In this document: positions 1 to 6,214 of the stretch, in pieces | Position numbering within the stretch: the first letter of the stretch is position 1 | Layout: every line of letters starts with the position of its first letter | NCBI GenBank assembly: GCA_028702545.1 | Contig: JAQVOQ010000043.1 | Coordinates: 1-8,690, forward strand | Source of the DNA: Clostridia bacterium | Lineage (GTDB): Bacteria > Bacillota > Clostridia > Christensenellales > UBA1242 | DNA length: 8,690 nt | Direction: 5' to 3' | The notes under the pieces: model-generated | Databases searched by the model: none | What the model was told of the DNA's origin: nothing | Seen by the model: only the letters and a program-made list of their open reading frames with translations | Program-made: the position numbers and the translations under genes

Positions 1-721
1 GCTCATCTAATAAAGTAGTATATTCAGCACCAAATAAAGTTTTTACACTATTCTCATAAGCAACTTTTAGCGTTAATCTTTCCGCCTTATAGTCTTCTTT
101 TAACTCATTAACACAGATTTTGCCAAAATTTTTAAAATTTTCATTGATTATTTTAACGACATCAACTATCGGCATAGTTACAAGTTCATCTATTGTAAGG
201 TCAGGATTTAATTCAAGTGCTTTTAAAATAAGCCTAATGTGTCCCGGTGGCAAATTATATTCAGTAGCGAGTGTTACAATTTCTTCTGGTAATTGACCGC
301 TCAATGCAAGAGCGTAGATACCGTTTGTTTTGCAAAAATTATCGCAAACACCTTTTACTTTTTCAAATAAATCATTTGCGTATTCTGAATCTTCATTAAC
401 AACATTTAAATAAATTACATTGTTTGTGTCTTCAATATTAAAAAGTCCGCTTTTACTAGCCGATTCCATAATTTTATTCATTACGGTTTGCATACGCTGG
501 CCTTCAAAGTCTTCGCTAGCAAATAGCAATTCGCCATCATCATTTATTGCATTAACCGATACTACCCTATTAGCAGTATCTAAAACAAACTCCATATTAG
601 GATTAAAACTTAGATTGACATAGCTAACAGCTTCCCCTGCGGTGCCACAGCCTGATATAATTGTTAAGTTAAAACTTAACAGCATCATAATAAGTGCTAG
701 TAATAAACTTCTTTTTTTCAT
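1..721 (-). CDS. Lipoprotein with RsgI-like extracellular domain (paralog A, C-terminus cut by window edge)
   Basis: The frame is open from the ATG at 721 to the window edge: 240 residues are present and the end is missing. GAGGT sits 6 bases before the ATG. Residues 1-25 form a lipoprotein signal peptide (MKKR, hydrophobic stretch, lipobox ISGC with Cys25), so the mature protein should be lipid-anchored outside the membrane. Residues 33-67 match the extracellular core of RsgI-type anti-sigma factors: YVNLSFNPNMEFVLD, then RVVSVNAINDDGELL. The Asn40-Pro41 pair lies where RsgI proteins are reported to self-cleave. A further RsgI-like stretch, LPPGHIRLILKALE, starts at 157. The N-terminal anti-sigma domain and the transmembrane helix of true RsgI are absent. 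It is a clear paralog of the gene at 831-2075 (shared EDYKAERL / EDYLAERL and YTTL). Seen: domain pattern and lipobox. Inferred: a surface sensor or decoy; the real function is unknown. Confidence 0.85.
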   Translation of the reverse strand, partial: MKKRSLLLALIMMLLSFNLTIISGCGTAGEAVSYVNLSFNPNMEFVLDTANRVVSVNAINDDGELLFASEDFEGQRMQTVMNKIMESASKSGLFNIEDTNNVIYLNVVNEDSEYANDLFEKVKGVCDNFCKTNGIYALALSGQLPEEIVTLATEYNLPPGHIRLILKALELNPDLTIDELVTMPIVDVVKIINENFKNFGKICVNELKEDYKAERLTLKVAYENSVKTLFGAEYTTLLDE

Positions 722-751
722 AACAATACCTCATTTTAAAATAAAAGTATT

Positions 752-781
752 ATTATCAAAAAATATAGTTTTTAAACTCAA
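752..781 (-). promoter_or_regulatory. Sigma-A-type promoter of lipoprotein paralog A
   Basis: On the minus strand, TTGAGT (776-781) and GATAAT (752-757) are separated by 18 bases and lie about 30 bases before the start at 721. The site directly follows the terminator of the upstream paralog, which supports separate transcription. The -10 is imperfect and the region is very A/T-rich, so this is a moderate call. Confidence 0.5.
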
Positions 782-784
782 AAC

Positions 785-812
785 AAAAAAACAGCTATGT
801 GGAGCTGTTTTT
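785..812 (-). terminator. Intrinsic terminator after lipoprotein paralog B
   Basis: The minus-strand RNA forms a stem AAAAACAGCU / AGCUGUUUUU with loop CCACAU, followed by a run of U. It lies 19 bases after the stop codon of the gene ending at 831. The A-rich flank means it may also work weakly in the other direction. Confidence 0.85.
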
Positions 813-830
813 AATAGTTTTATATTTATA

Positions 831-2075
831 TTAAGGAAAAGTCCAAGTGACAGTTGTGCCATCTCCAAAACCGAAAGTTCTTGTATATGGATTAATTCTA
901 GTTAATCCATCTGCAACTTCCAATCTTGTTTGCGTTCTTACCAAGTTATAGTTATCACGAGTCTGTGCAAAGGTTGTAATCTCAATTAAGGTCATGGGTT
1001 TCCAAACCTGATATTCATAAGAAAAATTGTTAAACCTAGCATATTCTTGCCTTTGCTCTAAATACTGCATAAAGCTAATTCTTTTTTCTGTTAATTGTTC
1101 ATCATAATTAAAAGTATGAATAGATGATTGACTTACATAACTATCTAATGTTTCATTAATATCTTGCGAATAATTTTGCTCTTTTAGGGTAACTTGATTA
1201 ATATGGCTATTTCTAAGTGCTGGTTCTACGTCTTCTATTTCATCTGCTTTTGCTAAAATAGCAGTTTTAATTTCTTCCAAATCTTCAAAAGGTGCCGTTT
1301 TATATTGTTCTTTTAAAACTTCTAATTGATTAAAAAGCGTAGTATATGTTACATCATTATATATCTCAACAAAATCAAGTGCTAATTGCTGTTTTAACTC
1401 TAAACGCTCTGCCAAATAATCTTCTCTTAAACTTATTGCTTCTATTGAAGAGATTTTTTTTATCTCATCATAAGCTTTTTGCAAAAGTTTTAAAGTATTT
1501 AACTCAACTAAGTTAGAAATTTCTGCATCGGCATCATATTGCATTATTTTTAACATAAGCCTAAACTTTGCAGAATCCACAACTGAATAACTCGTTGCAT
1601 AACTTTCAATTTTGTTGTCCATTTTAGTTTCTGAAATTATTGCAAACAAGCCATTTTCTTCAAAATAACTATCCGCACTAACTTTAATTTTACTATAAAC
1701 TTCTTGTTCTTTCGCTAAAGAGGTACTAAAAACTGATAAGAACACCGATTGTGCCGTCTGTTCACTATAGGCAGGTATATAACCGGTTTCTGATAAAACT
1801 CTAATCATTTCACTAATTACTACATCTACATCATGTCCTCTATAATCTTGTCCGTAAAAAAGTAGAGCTCCATCCTCATTATTTGCATTAACTGCTATTA
1901 CTTTATCTTTATCATCTACAATTAGTTCAACTGATGGATTAACATTTAATGTAACATACGATGTTGGCGTGCCAGGAGTATAACTTGCGCCGACCGTCTC
2001 ACCGCATCCGCTCAAAAAAACAGATGGCGAAATTACAAAAGCAAGTATTAAAATTAAACTTAATATTTTTTTCAT
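831..2075 (-). CDS. Lipoprotein with RsgI-like extracellular domain (paralog B)
   Basis: This is a complete 414-residue lipoprotein. The ATG at 2075 follows AAAGGA by 6 bases. Residues 1-24 are a signal peptide ending in lipobox LSGC (Cys24). After a short Pro/Thr/Gly linker, residues 40-72 carry the RsgI-type extracellular core: YVTLNVNPSVELIVDDKDKV, then NANNEDG. Asn46-Pro47 matches the self-cleavage site reported for RsgI proteins. The middle of the protein is charged and helical, probably coiled coil (around DYLAERLELKQQ). The last ~100 residues are aromatic- and Thr-rich, and I recognise no family there. Unlike RsgI it lacks a cytoplasmic anti-sigma domain and a transmembrane helix, so it cannot signal as a one-piece anti-sigma factor. 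It has its own promoter and terminator. It could bind wall material or interact with an RsgI system elsewhere; that is inference. Confidence 0.88.
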   Translation of the reverse strand: MKKILSLILILAFVISPSVFLSGCGETVGASYTPGTPTSYVTLNVNPSVELIVDDKDKVIAVNANNEDGALLFYGQDYRGHDVDVVISEMIRVLSETGYIPAYSEQTAQSVFLSVFSTSLAKEQEVYSKIKVSADSYFEENGLFAIISETKMDNKIESYATSYSVVDSAKFRLMLKIMQYDADAEISNLVELNTLKLLQKAYDEIKKISSIEAISLREDYLAERLELKQQLALDFVEIYNDVTYTTLFNQLEVLKEQYKTAPFEDLEEIKTAILAKADEIEDVEPALRNSHINQVTLKEQNYSQDINETLDSYVSQSSIHTFNYDEQLTEKRISFMQYLEQRQEYARFNNFSYEYQVWKPMTLIEITTFAQTRDNYNLVRTQTRLEVADGLTRINPYTRTFGFGDGTTVTWTFP

Positions 2076-2145
2076 AAACTTTCCTTTATCTAAAAACTTT
2101 TCTTTTAGTAATTTTAGAGCACACTTTTAATTATATTATATTTAT

Positions 2146-2174
2146 AGTATATTTTTTATTAAATAATTAGTCAA
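2146..2174 (-). promoter_or_regulatory. Strong sigma-A promoter of lipoprotein paralog B
   Basis: TTGACT (2169-2174) and TATACT (2146-2151) are separated by exactly 17 bases on the minus strand. The predicted transcription start is about 65 bases before the ATG at 2075. The -35 lies 3 bases after the terminator of the neighbouring Cys-rich gene. Confidence 0.85.
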
Positions 2175-2176
2175 AT

Positions 2177-2207
2177 AAAAAACCGTTTAAAAAATAAACA
2201 GTTTTTT
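2177..2207 (-). terminator. Intrinsic terminator after the Cys-rich repeat gene
   Basis: The minus-strand RNA forms AAAAACUGUUUA / UAAACGGUUUUU with a U-rich loop, ending in a U run. The single imperfect pair is a G-U wobble on this strand but a C-A mismatch on the other, which supports minus-strand use. It begins 23 bases after the stop codon at 2230. Confidence 0.75.
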
Positions 2208-2229
2208 ACAATATATAATAAATCAAGAA

Positions 2230-2628
2230 TTACAATTCTTGTGTATCTTGCAAATTTCCATCAAGTTTGTATTTGTTTAATTTATCTTTAAGATTGTTGC
2301 TCTTTGTGCAAGATTCACAATTATAACACTCAATACAACTTTCACATTCATCACAAAAAATGCAGTTTTTGCAATCAAAACAATCAAAACAATTTTCACA
2401 AGCGTTGCAATTAATACAATTTTGACAAGATATTGAATGTTCGCAACCCTGACAACGATAACAAGATGTGCAAAAAGTACACTCTATACAATTTTCACAA
2501 TCAATGCAATTTACACATTTTAAAAGAGTTATTGCTAACTTTTCGGCATCTTCTAATGTATAATTTTGTTTTGAATATTTATTATTACCTTCAAAAACAT
2601 AATACTTTTTTGTTTCTTTTACAAGCAT
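2230..2628 (-). CDS. Small protein with 24 consecutive CXX tripeptide repeats
   Basis: The protein has 132 residues from the ATG at 2628. An upstream TTG at 2649 would add 7 residues but lies just ahead of the strong AAAGGTGGTG ribosome binding site, so ATG is the better start. Residues 1-37 are a mixed-charge, Cys-free N-terminus (KYYVFEGNNKYSKQNYTLED...). From Cys38 to Cys107 there is a Cys at every third position, 23 in 24; only position 65 is Ser. The other two positions of each triplet favour Asn, Asp, Glu and Ile (CENCIECTFC). The last 25 residues are polar. There is no signal peptide, so it should be cytoplasmic. A strict 3-residue period suggests a narrow solenoid or extended metal- or cluster-binding array, but I know of no assigned function. 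It has its own promoter and terminator and is divergent from the 149-residue orphan gene. Confidence 0.85.
   Translation of the reverse strand: MLVKETKKYYVFEGNNKYSKQNYTLEDAEKLAITLLKCVNCIDCENCIECTFCTSCYRCQGCEHSISCQNCINCNACENCFDCFDCKNCIFCDECESCIECYNCESCTKSNNLKDKLNKYKLDGNLQDTQEL
2302..2517 (-). repeat. 24-unit CXX coding repeat (9-base period)
   Basis: The codons for residues 38-109 show a 9-base rhythm because every third codon is TGT or TGC, except for the Ser at residue 65. The DNA between the Cys codons is diverse, so units differ at nucleotide level. This is an old or selected protein repeat rather than a fresh microsatellite expansion. Confidence 0.85.
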
Positions 2629-2634
2629 TGCAAA

Positions 2635-2644
2635 CACCACCTTT
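2635..2644 (-). promoter_or_regulatory. Ribosome binding site that fixes the start of the Cys-rich gene
   Basis: AAAGGTGGTG lies 6 bases before the ATG at 2628. It falls inside the reading frame that would start at the TTG at 2649, which makes that TTG an unlikely start. Confidence 0.85.
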
Positions 2645-2658
2645 AACAAATTTAATCA

Positions 2659-2687
2659 ATTTTAACACATTAACTTCTACAAGTCAA
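2659..2687 (-). promoter_or_regulatory. Sigma-A promoter of the Cys-rich repeat gene
   Basis: TTGACT (2682-2687) and TAAAAT (2659-2664) are 17 bases apart on the minus strand. This places the transcription start about 25 bases before the ATG at 2628. It stands back to back with the plus-strand promoter at 2702-2730, with 14 bases between the two -35 boxes. Confidence 0.8.
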
Positions 2688-2701
2688 TGTCTTAAAAAAA
2701 T

Positions 2702-2730
2702 TTGCCTTAATTCTTTGTCTATGCTATAAT
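2702..2730 (+). promoter_or_regulatory. Sigma-A promoter (extended -10) of the 149-residue orphan gene
   Basis: TTGCCT (2702-2707) and a perfect TATAAT (2725-2730) are 17 bases apart, with the extended -10 TG at 2722-2723. The ATG follows at 2761 with AAAGGAGAT as ribosome binding site. Confidence 0.87.
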
Positions 2731-2760
2731 TTTATTAATTAATTTAAAGGAGATATCAAG

Positions 2761-3210
2761 ATGGGAGAAAATCAAAAAGTTGTTGAACCTATTGAGCCGG
2801 TTAAGGTTGAGGCAGAAGTAGTTGAGACAACAAATGAAAAAAAAGTTATTGATGGCAGCTTTTTTAAAAAAATGGGAGATAAATTAAAAGCTAAAATTGA
2901 TAAAACCAAACATAATATGGCAGTAGCGTCTGAGATTAATCATATATTTAGTAGAGGTGCTAATAGATACACTTTGATCGACGCTGGTGCTAAGGGTATA
3001 TTTAAAGTGCTTTTAGAAAAAGATGAGGAAGCAAAAACTTTTACTTTTTTAGGCAAGATTAATTTTAAAAATAATACCTTATTAAAAGACAAAGAAGGCA
3101 ACATCTTTAAAATTCTTTCTATGGTTGAGGGCGAACACACAAGAACCTTTGAAGCTCAGGGCGAAGAGCATGTAAAAGAACTTGAAGTTTATACTTACAA
3201 AGAGGTTTAG
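2761..3210 (+). CDS. Hypothetical protein, 149 residues, no family recognised
   Basis: This is the only plus-strand gene in the window. The ATG at 2761 follows AAAGGAGAT with good spacing. The protein is highly charged, with no Cys, no Trp, no signal peptide and no membrane helix, so it is probably cytoplasmic. Residues 1-30 are acidic and rich in Glu, Val and Pro (EPIEPVKVEAEVVE), likely disordered. Residues 34-55 are a Lys-rich, probably helical segment (FFKKMGDKLKAKIDKTK). From about 60 onward the pattern alternates hydrophobic and polar residues with turns, fitting a small beta-rich domain (RYTLIDAG, TFTFLGKINF, NIFKILSMVEG). I recognise no family and assign no function. Its promoter stands back to back with that of the Cys-rich gene, so the two may share regulation. 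Confidence 0.8.
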   Translation: MGENQKVVEPIEPVKVEAEVVETTNEKKVIDGSFFKKMGDKLKAKIDKTKHNMAVASEINHIFSRGANRYTLIDAGAKGIFKVLLEKDEEAKTFTFLGKINFKNNTLLKDKEGNIFKILSMVEGEHTRTFEAQGEEHVKELEVYTYKEV

Positions 3211-3235
3211 TGCCGTTTTATTAAAATAAGATTAC

Positions 3236-3263
3236 AAAAAAAGAGGATTAAATCCTCTTTTTT
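3236..3263. terminator. Bidirectional intrinsic terminator between convergent genes
   Basis: AAAAAGAGGA and TCCTCTTTTT form a near-perfect stem around a TTAAA loop, with A and T runs on both sides. It is centred in the 61-base gap between the stop codons at 3210 (plus) and 3272 (minus) and should terminate both transcripts. Confidence 0.9.
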
Positions 3264-3271
3264 ATTGCTTT

Positions 3272-5014
3272 TTATTTATAGGGTATTAATTCTTGTCCTT
3301 CACTTTGTTCTTCTATAGTTTGTGCTTCTATTTTTGATTCTTTTGACTTAATTTGTTTTGAAGCGGTTGATTTTAGTTCAAGCTCCTCTTTTTGTTTAGT
3401 TTGTGGATTAGCTTCGTCAACCTCTTGTTTTTTAGCTGCTTCTTTTTCTCTTTCAACAGACTCAATTAACTTTTCAGACTTTTTGATAAATTTTTCATCT
3501 ACTGATAATTTTATTGATAATCCTTGTCTAAATGCCTCTGGATTTCTTGCTGCAATTTGAAGCATATATTCCTCATCTTGCGAATTAGCAAGTGGTAAGT
3601 TTTTTATAGCATCAGCATTAACTTCAATTGCATACATAATTGCTTTTGGATTTTCTTGCAAAGCTTTTGGAAAACTATTATAAAGTTCCGGATTATCATT
3701 TAATGCTTTTAATAAGGCCTCTCCATTTTTAGGATTATTTAAAAATTTTTCGCTAACATATTTAATTGCATTAGTACTATTAGATAAAGCCTTAGATACA
3801 ATTTCTGGATTTTTCTTTAATGACTTTGAAGCATATTGCAATGCTTCTCCATTGTTTTTTACTGCCTCCAAAACAATGTCTTTGTTCTTTGTAATTTTAT
3901 AATTGCCAAATTTTAAAGATAAACCTTCATTCATAACGCTTGCCATCATTACATCAGCATTTTTTCTTAATTTTTTATCAGCATATTGTAAAGGATGATT
4001 AGATAATGGCTTTTTAGCTTTTGGATCATATTGTTTTCTTGTATTTTGAGAAACAGCCAAAATAACCATATCTCTATCTGATTTCCATTTTACATTAGCA
4101 TATTTTAATGCAGCACCATTGCTTTCAACGGCTATTCTAACTATTGATTCTATTTTTACTACACTTGAGTTCTTATAATATTTTAATGCCATGCCATTTT
4201 CGGCAACTGCAATTTCAGCTACTTCATTAAGATTGGCAACATTGCCTTTTAATTTTCTTGCAAGTAACCCATCTTGTTTAACTAACGCCTTTGCAACCTC
4301 AGCATTTACTTGCATTTTTTTTGGTAAATATTTATATACTTCTTTATTTAAAATTACAGCTTTTTCGGCTAATTGCTCATCAAATCTAATTTTACCAACT
4401 GCATATCTAATATTAGTAGCATCTTTTTCAATATATTTGTCAACTACTTCTCTATTTTTTTTCATTCCTTTACTAAAACTATTTAGGGAAATATCTGTTT
4501 TATCCGCAAGTTTAATTGCAATATCTTTGTTATTTTTAATAAGTGTTGGAGAAATAAATTCGCTTGCATCTAAACTTTGCGATAAAGCTTCTGCAGCAAA
4601 ATCATATCTTCCTCTAAACTTTTTATCAACGACTGCCAACATTTTCCAACTACCTCTAACCGATTGTAATGCAATTTCTTCATTTGCTAAGAATTTAGAG
4701 TTTGCATCTTTAATTGCTTGTGGATTTTGAGATACGGCCAAAAATACAATCTTCTCATCTGCTCTAACATCATAATTCGCTTGCTTTAACAAAGCGCCGT
4801 CTTTTTTTATAAGTTCCCTAGCAACCTCTAGGTTAACTAGTTTTATTGCATTTTTATCTATCTTAACAACTTTTGCCATAAATTTAGCATCGTTTAAATA
4901 TTTTTTTGCCTCATCAGACAAAAAAGCATTTACCAAAACATCGCTCTCATCTATATGATTTTTAACATATTCTAAAATAGCTTTTTTATTTTTACTATCA
5001 ATTGTTGCTGCCAT
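3272..5014 (-). CDS. DUF4116-type repeat protein, 580 residues
   Basis: The ATG at 5014 lies 6 bases after AGAGGTG. The longer frame starting at a GTG at 5023 would use the GTG inside that ribosome binding site, so I prefer the ATG. About a dozen or more degenerate units of roughly 25 residues fill residues ~70-480. They follow the DUF4116 pattern, a short helix with a hydrophobic AV followed by an (A/S)LKYA-like helix: IVLEAVKNNGEALQYASKSL, VAEIAVAENGMALKYYKN. Such units usually pack into an alpha-helical solenoid. The last ~85 residues are very rich in Lys, Glu and Gln and probably disordered or coiled coil. There is no signal peptide, membrane helix or Cys. The molecular role of DUF4116 proteins is not known to me; solenoids of this type often bind proteins, which here is only inference. 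The gene has its own consensus promoter. Confidence 0.85.
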   Translation of the reverse strand: MAATIDSKNKKAILEYVKNHIDESDVLVNAFLSDEAKKYLNDAKFMAKVVKIDKNAIKLVNLEVARELIKKDGALLKQANYDVRADEKIVFLAVSQNPQAIKDANSKFLANEEIALQSVRGSWKMLAVVDKKFRGRYDFAAEALSQSLDASEFISPTLIKNNKDIAIKLADKTDISLNSFSKGMKKNREVVDKYIEKDATNIRYAVGKIRFDEQLAEKAVILNKEVYKYLPKKMQVNAEVAKALVKQDGLLARKLKGNVANLNEVAEIAVAENGMALKYYKNSSVVKIESIVRIAVESNGAALKYANVKWKSDRDMVILAVSQNTRKQYDPKAKKPLSNHPLQYADKKLRKNADVMMASVMNEGLSLKFGNYKITKNKDIVLEAVKNNGEALQYASKSLKKNPEIVSKALSNSTNAIKYVSEKFLNNPKNGEALLKALNDNPELYNSFPKALQENPKAIMYAIEVNADAIKNLPLANSQDEEYMLQIAARNPEAFRQGLSIKLSVDEKFIKKSEKLIESVEREKEAAKKQEVDEANPQTKQKEELELKSTASKQIKSKESKIEAQTIEEQSEGQELIPYK

Positions 5015-5042
5015 ATGATTCACCTCTAACTTAATTTAATTA

Positions 5043-5071
5043 ATTATATAATTTTTAATTAAAAAAGTCAA
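5043..5071 (-). promoter_or_regulatory. Consensus sigma-A promoter of the DUF4116 gene
   Basis: TTGACT (5066-5071) and a perfect TATAAT (5043-5048) are 17 bases apart on the minus strand. The predicted start site is about 20 bases before the ATG at 5014. No U-tailed hairpin separates it from the cysteine synthase stop at 5083, so read-through could add to expression. Confidence 0.88.
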
Positions 5072-5082
5072 TAGGCAATTTA

Positions 5083-6081
5083 CTATAAAATAACATTAAA
5101 ATCTAATAATTTGACCCTACTCGTTATAAAATGTTTATTATCATCAATTTGTGCATTTGTATAAGTGCTTAAATACTTTTTATTATCATCCGAAAAAACA
5201 CTTACCACAACACTATTTTTAGGCATAATTTCATTAATTAGCACCGCTCCTAAAAAGTTTGCTCCACTACTAATTCCTATACCAAGGCCCAATTCCTTAG
5301 TTATTTTTTTAGCCATAGCAATAGCATCATCATCGTCAACATCAATAATGCTTTCTAGAATATTTTTATCTATAATAGGTGGAATAAAATCGTCACCTAT
5401 ACCCTGTATTTTATGTGTTCCAACTTTTTTTCCTACCCTTAAAGTTGGTGAACTTTTAGGCTCTAAGGCAAAAATTTTAACATTTTTATTTATTTTTTTA
5501 AATTTTTTACCTATTCCCATAAGTGTACCGCCTGTTCCAACTCCTGCAATAATAGCATCTGGCGCCTTATTAATTTTTGCTAACTGAGCAATAATCTCAG
5601 TGCCAGTTGTTTTAAAATGCACTTCAACATTGCTTTTATTTTCAAATTGAAGCGGTAAAAAGGCATTTTCGTATTTTGCTAATTCTTTATTTAATTCTAA
5701 GCACTTTAAAAATCCTTCTTCTCTACTAACTAAATGCAGTTTTGCACCATAACTTAAAATGAGTTTTTTTCTTTCCTCACTCATATGTTCCGGCATTAAA
5801 ATAATAACAGGATGCCCTAAATACCCACCTATAGCGCTAAAACTAATGCCTGTATTTCCACTGCTTGTTTCAATGATTGTTTGACCTTCTTTTAATGCGC
5901 CTTTTATGTATGCTTTTTTTATAATATTGAGTGCCATTCTATCTTTAATGCTACCTGTCAAGTTATACCATTCGGCTTTAAAATAGGCACATTTTATCTT
6001 ATTTTTATAGCTGTATCTTATTTTTATTAAAGGCGTATTACCTATTAATTTATTTAATTCATTTATCTTTATATTTTGCAT
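5083..6081 (-). CDS. cysK: Cysteine synthase-like PLP enzyme (O-acetylserine sulfhydrylase family)
   Basis: The protein has 332 residues from the ATG at 6081, close to the family's usual ~310. AAAGGT precedes this ATG by 6 bases. An in-frame ATG at 6162 would add 27 residues but sits in a terminator hairpin with no ribosome binding site. Family landmarks run in order: IGNTPL (13-18), GSIKDR with the PLP lysine Lys46, TSSGNTG substrate loop (72-78), GTGGT phosphate loop (182-186), QGIGDDFIP (226-234), GISSG (269-273) and KKYLST (301-306). The family makes L-cysteine from O-acetylserine and sulfide in the cytoplasm. Two sites differ from textbook CysK. Asp299 (FSDDNKKYLST) replaces the Ser that contacts the pyridine nitrogen of PLP, and QFENKSN has Lys where Pro is usual. 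CysK and CysM-like or beta-synthase-like substrate choice cannot be separated by eye, so the symbol is provisional. Confidence 0.85.
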   Translation of the reverse strand: MQNIKINELNKLIGNTPLIKIRYSYKNKIKCAYFKAEWYNLTGSIKDRMALNIIKKAYIKGALKEGQTIIETSSGNTGISFSAIGGYLGHPVIILMPEHMSEERKKLILSYGAKLHLVSREEGFLKCLELNKELAKYENAFLPLQFENKSNVEVHFKTTGTEIIAQLAKINKAPDAIIAGVGTGGTLMGIGKKFKKINKNVKIFALEPKSSPTLRVGKKVGTHKIQGIGDDFIPPIIDKNILESIIDVDDDDAIAMAKKITKELGLGIGISSGANFLGAVLINEIMPKNSVVVSVFSDDNKKYLSTYTNAQIDDNKHFITSRVKLLDFNVIL

Positions 6082-6120
6082 AAAAGTACCTTTTTCCTTG
6101 TACCACTCTATGTAAAATAA

Positions 6121-6140
6121 AACAAATTTGTTATAACAAA
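6121..6140. promoter_or_regulatory. Overlapping palindromes upstream of the cysteine synthase gene (possible operator)
   Basis: Positions 6121-6132 are a perfect palindrome AACAAATTTGTT, and 6127-6140 are another, TTTGTTATAACAAA. They share the central TTTGTT half-site, giving three alternating half-sites. They sit 40-60 bases before the ATG at 6081. Arrays like this can bind dimeric repressors, but in A/T-rich DNA they also arise by chance; the regulator is unknown. Confidence 0.35.
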
Positions 6141-6162
6141 AAAAATAAGCATTTCTGCTCAT
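6138..6162 (-). terminator. Intrinsic terminator between glyS and the cysteine synthase gene
   Basis: The minus-strand RNA folds as AUGAGCA-GAAA-UGCUUAU, a 7-bp stem with a GAAA tetraloop, followed by eight U. It lies 83 bases after the glyS stop and 57 bases before the cysteine synthase ATG. It can end the YgjV-glyS transcript. Because a promoter lies upstream of it at 6215-6242, it may also attenuate the cysteine synthase leader. Confidence 0.8.
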
Positions 6163-6214
6163 TTTTTTATTTGTCTTAAATTTTTTAAAATTTATCTTTC
6201 AGCCTTTTTTACTT

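Noticed and set aside
1..2075. Full RsgI anti-sigma factors in a sigI-rsgI operon.
   Set aside because: Both proteins start with a lipobox signal peptide and lack the cytoplasmic N-terminal domain and transmembrane helix; no sigma factor gene is in the window.
2302..2517. A 9-base periodic pattern resembling a tandem repeat or CRISPR-like array.
   Set aside because: It follows from a Cys codon at every third codon; the bases between are variable and there are no identical repeats with spacers.
3236..3263. An inverted repeat that might mark an insertion element end.
   Set aside because: It has a short loop, flanking A and T runs and sits between two convergent stop codons, which fits a bidirectional terminator; no transposase is nearby.
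4191..4730. A long plus-strand open frame of 179 codons.
   Set aside because: It is antisense to the DUF4116 gene, has no ribosome binding site or promoter, and its hydrophobic low-complexity translation is an artefact of the opposite strand. The same applies to plus-strand frames at 420-623, 642-905, 2433-2729, 5165-5587 and 7134-7316 and the minus-strand frame at 2940-3140.
6082..6162. A 27-residue N-terminal extension or Cys-containing leader peptide of the cysteine synthase.
   Set aside because: The ATG is the first base triplet of a terminator stem, has no Shine-Dalgarno sequence, and the extension is absent from the family; it contains only one Cys codon, too few for classical leader-peptide attenuation.
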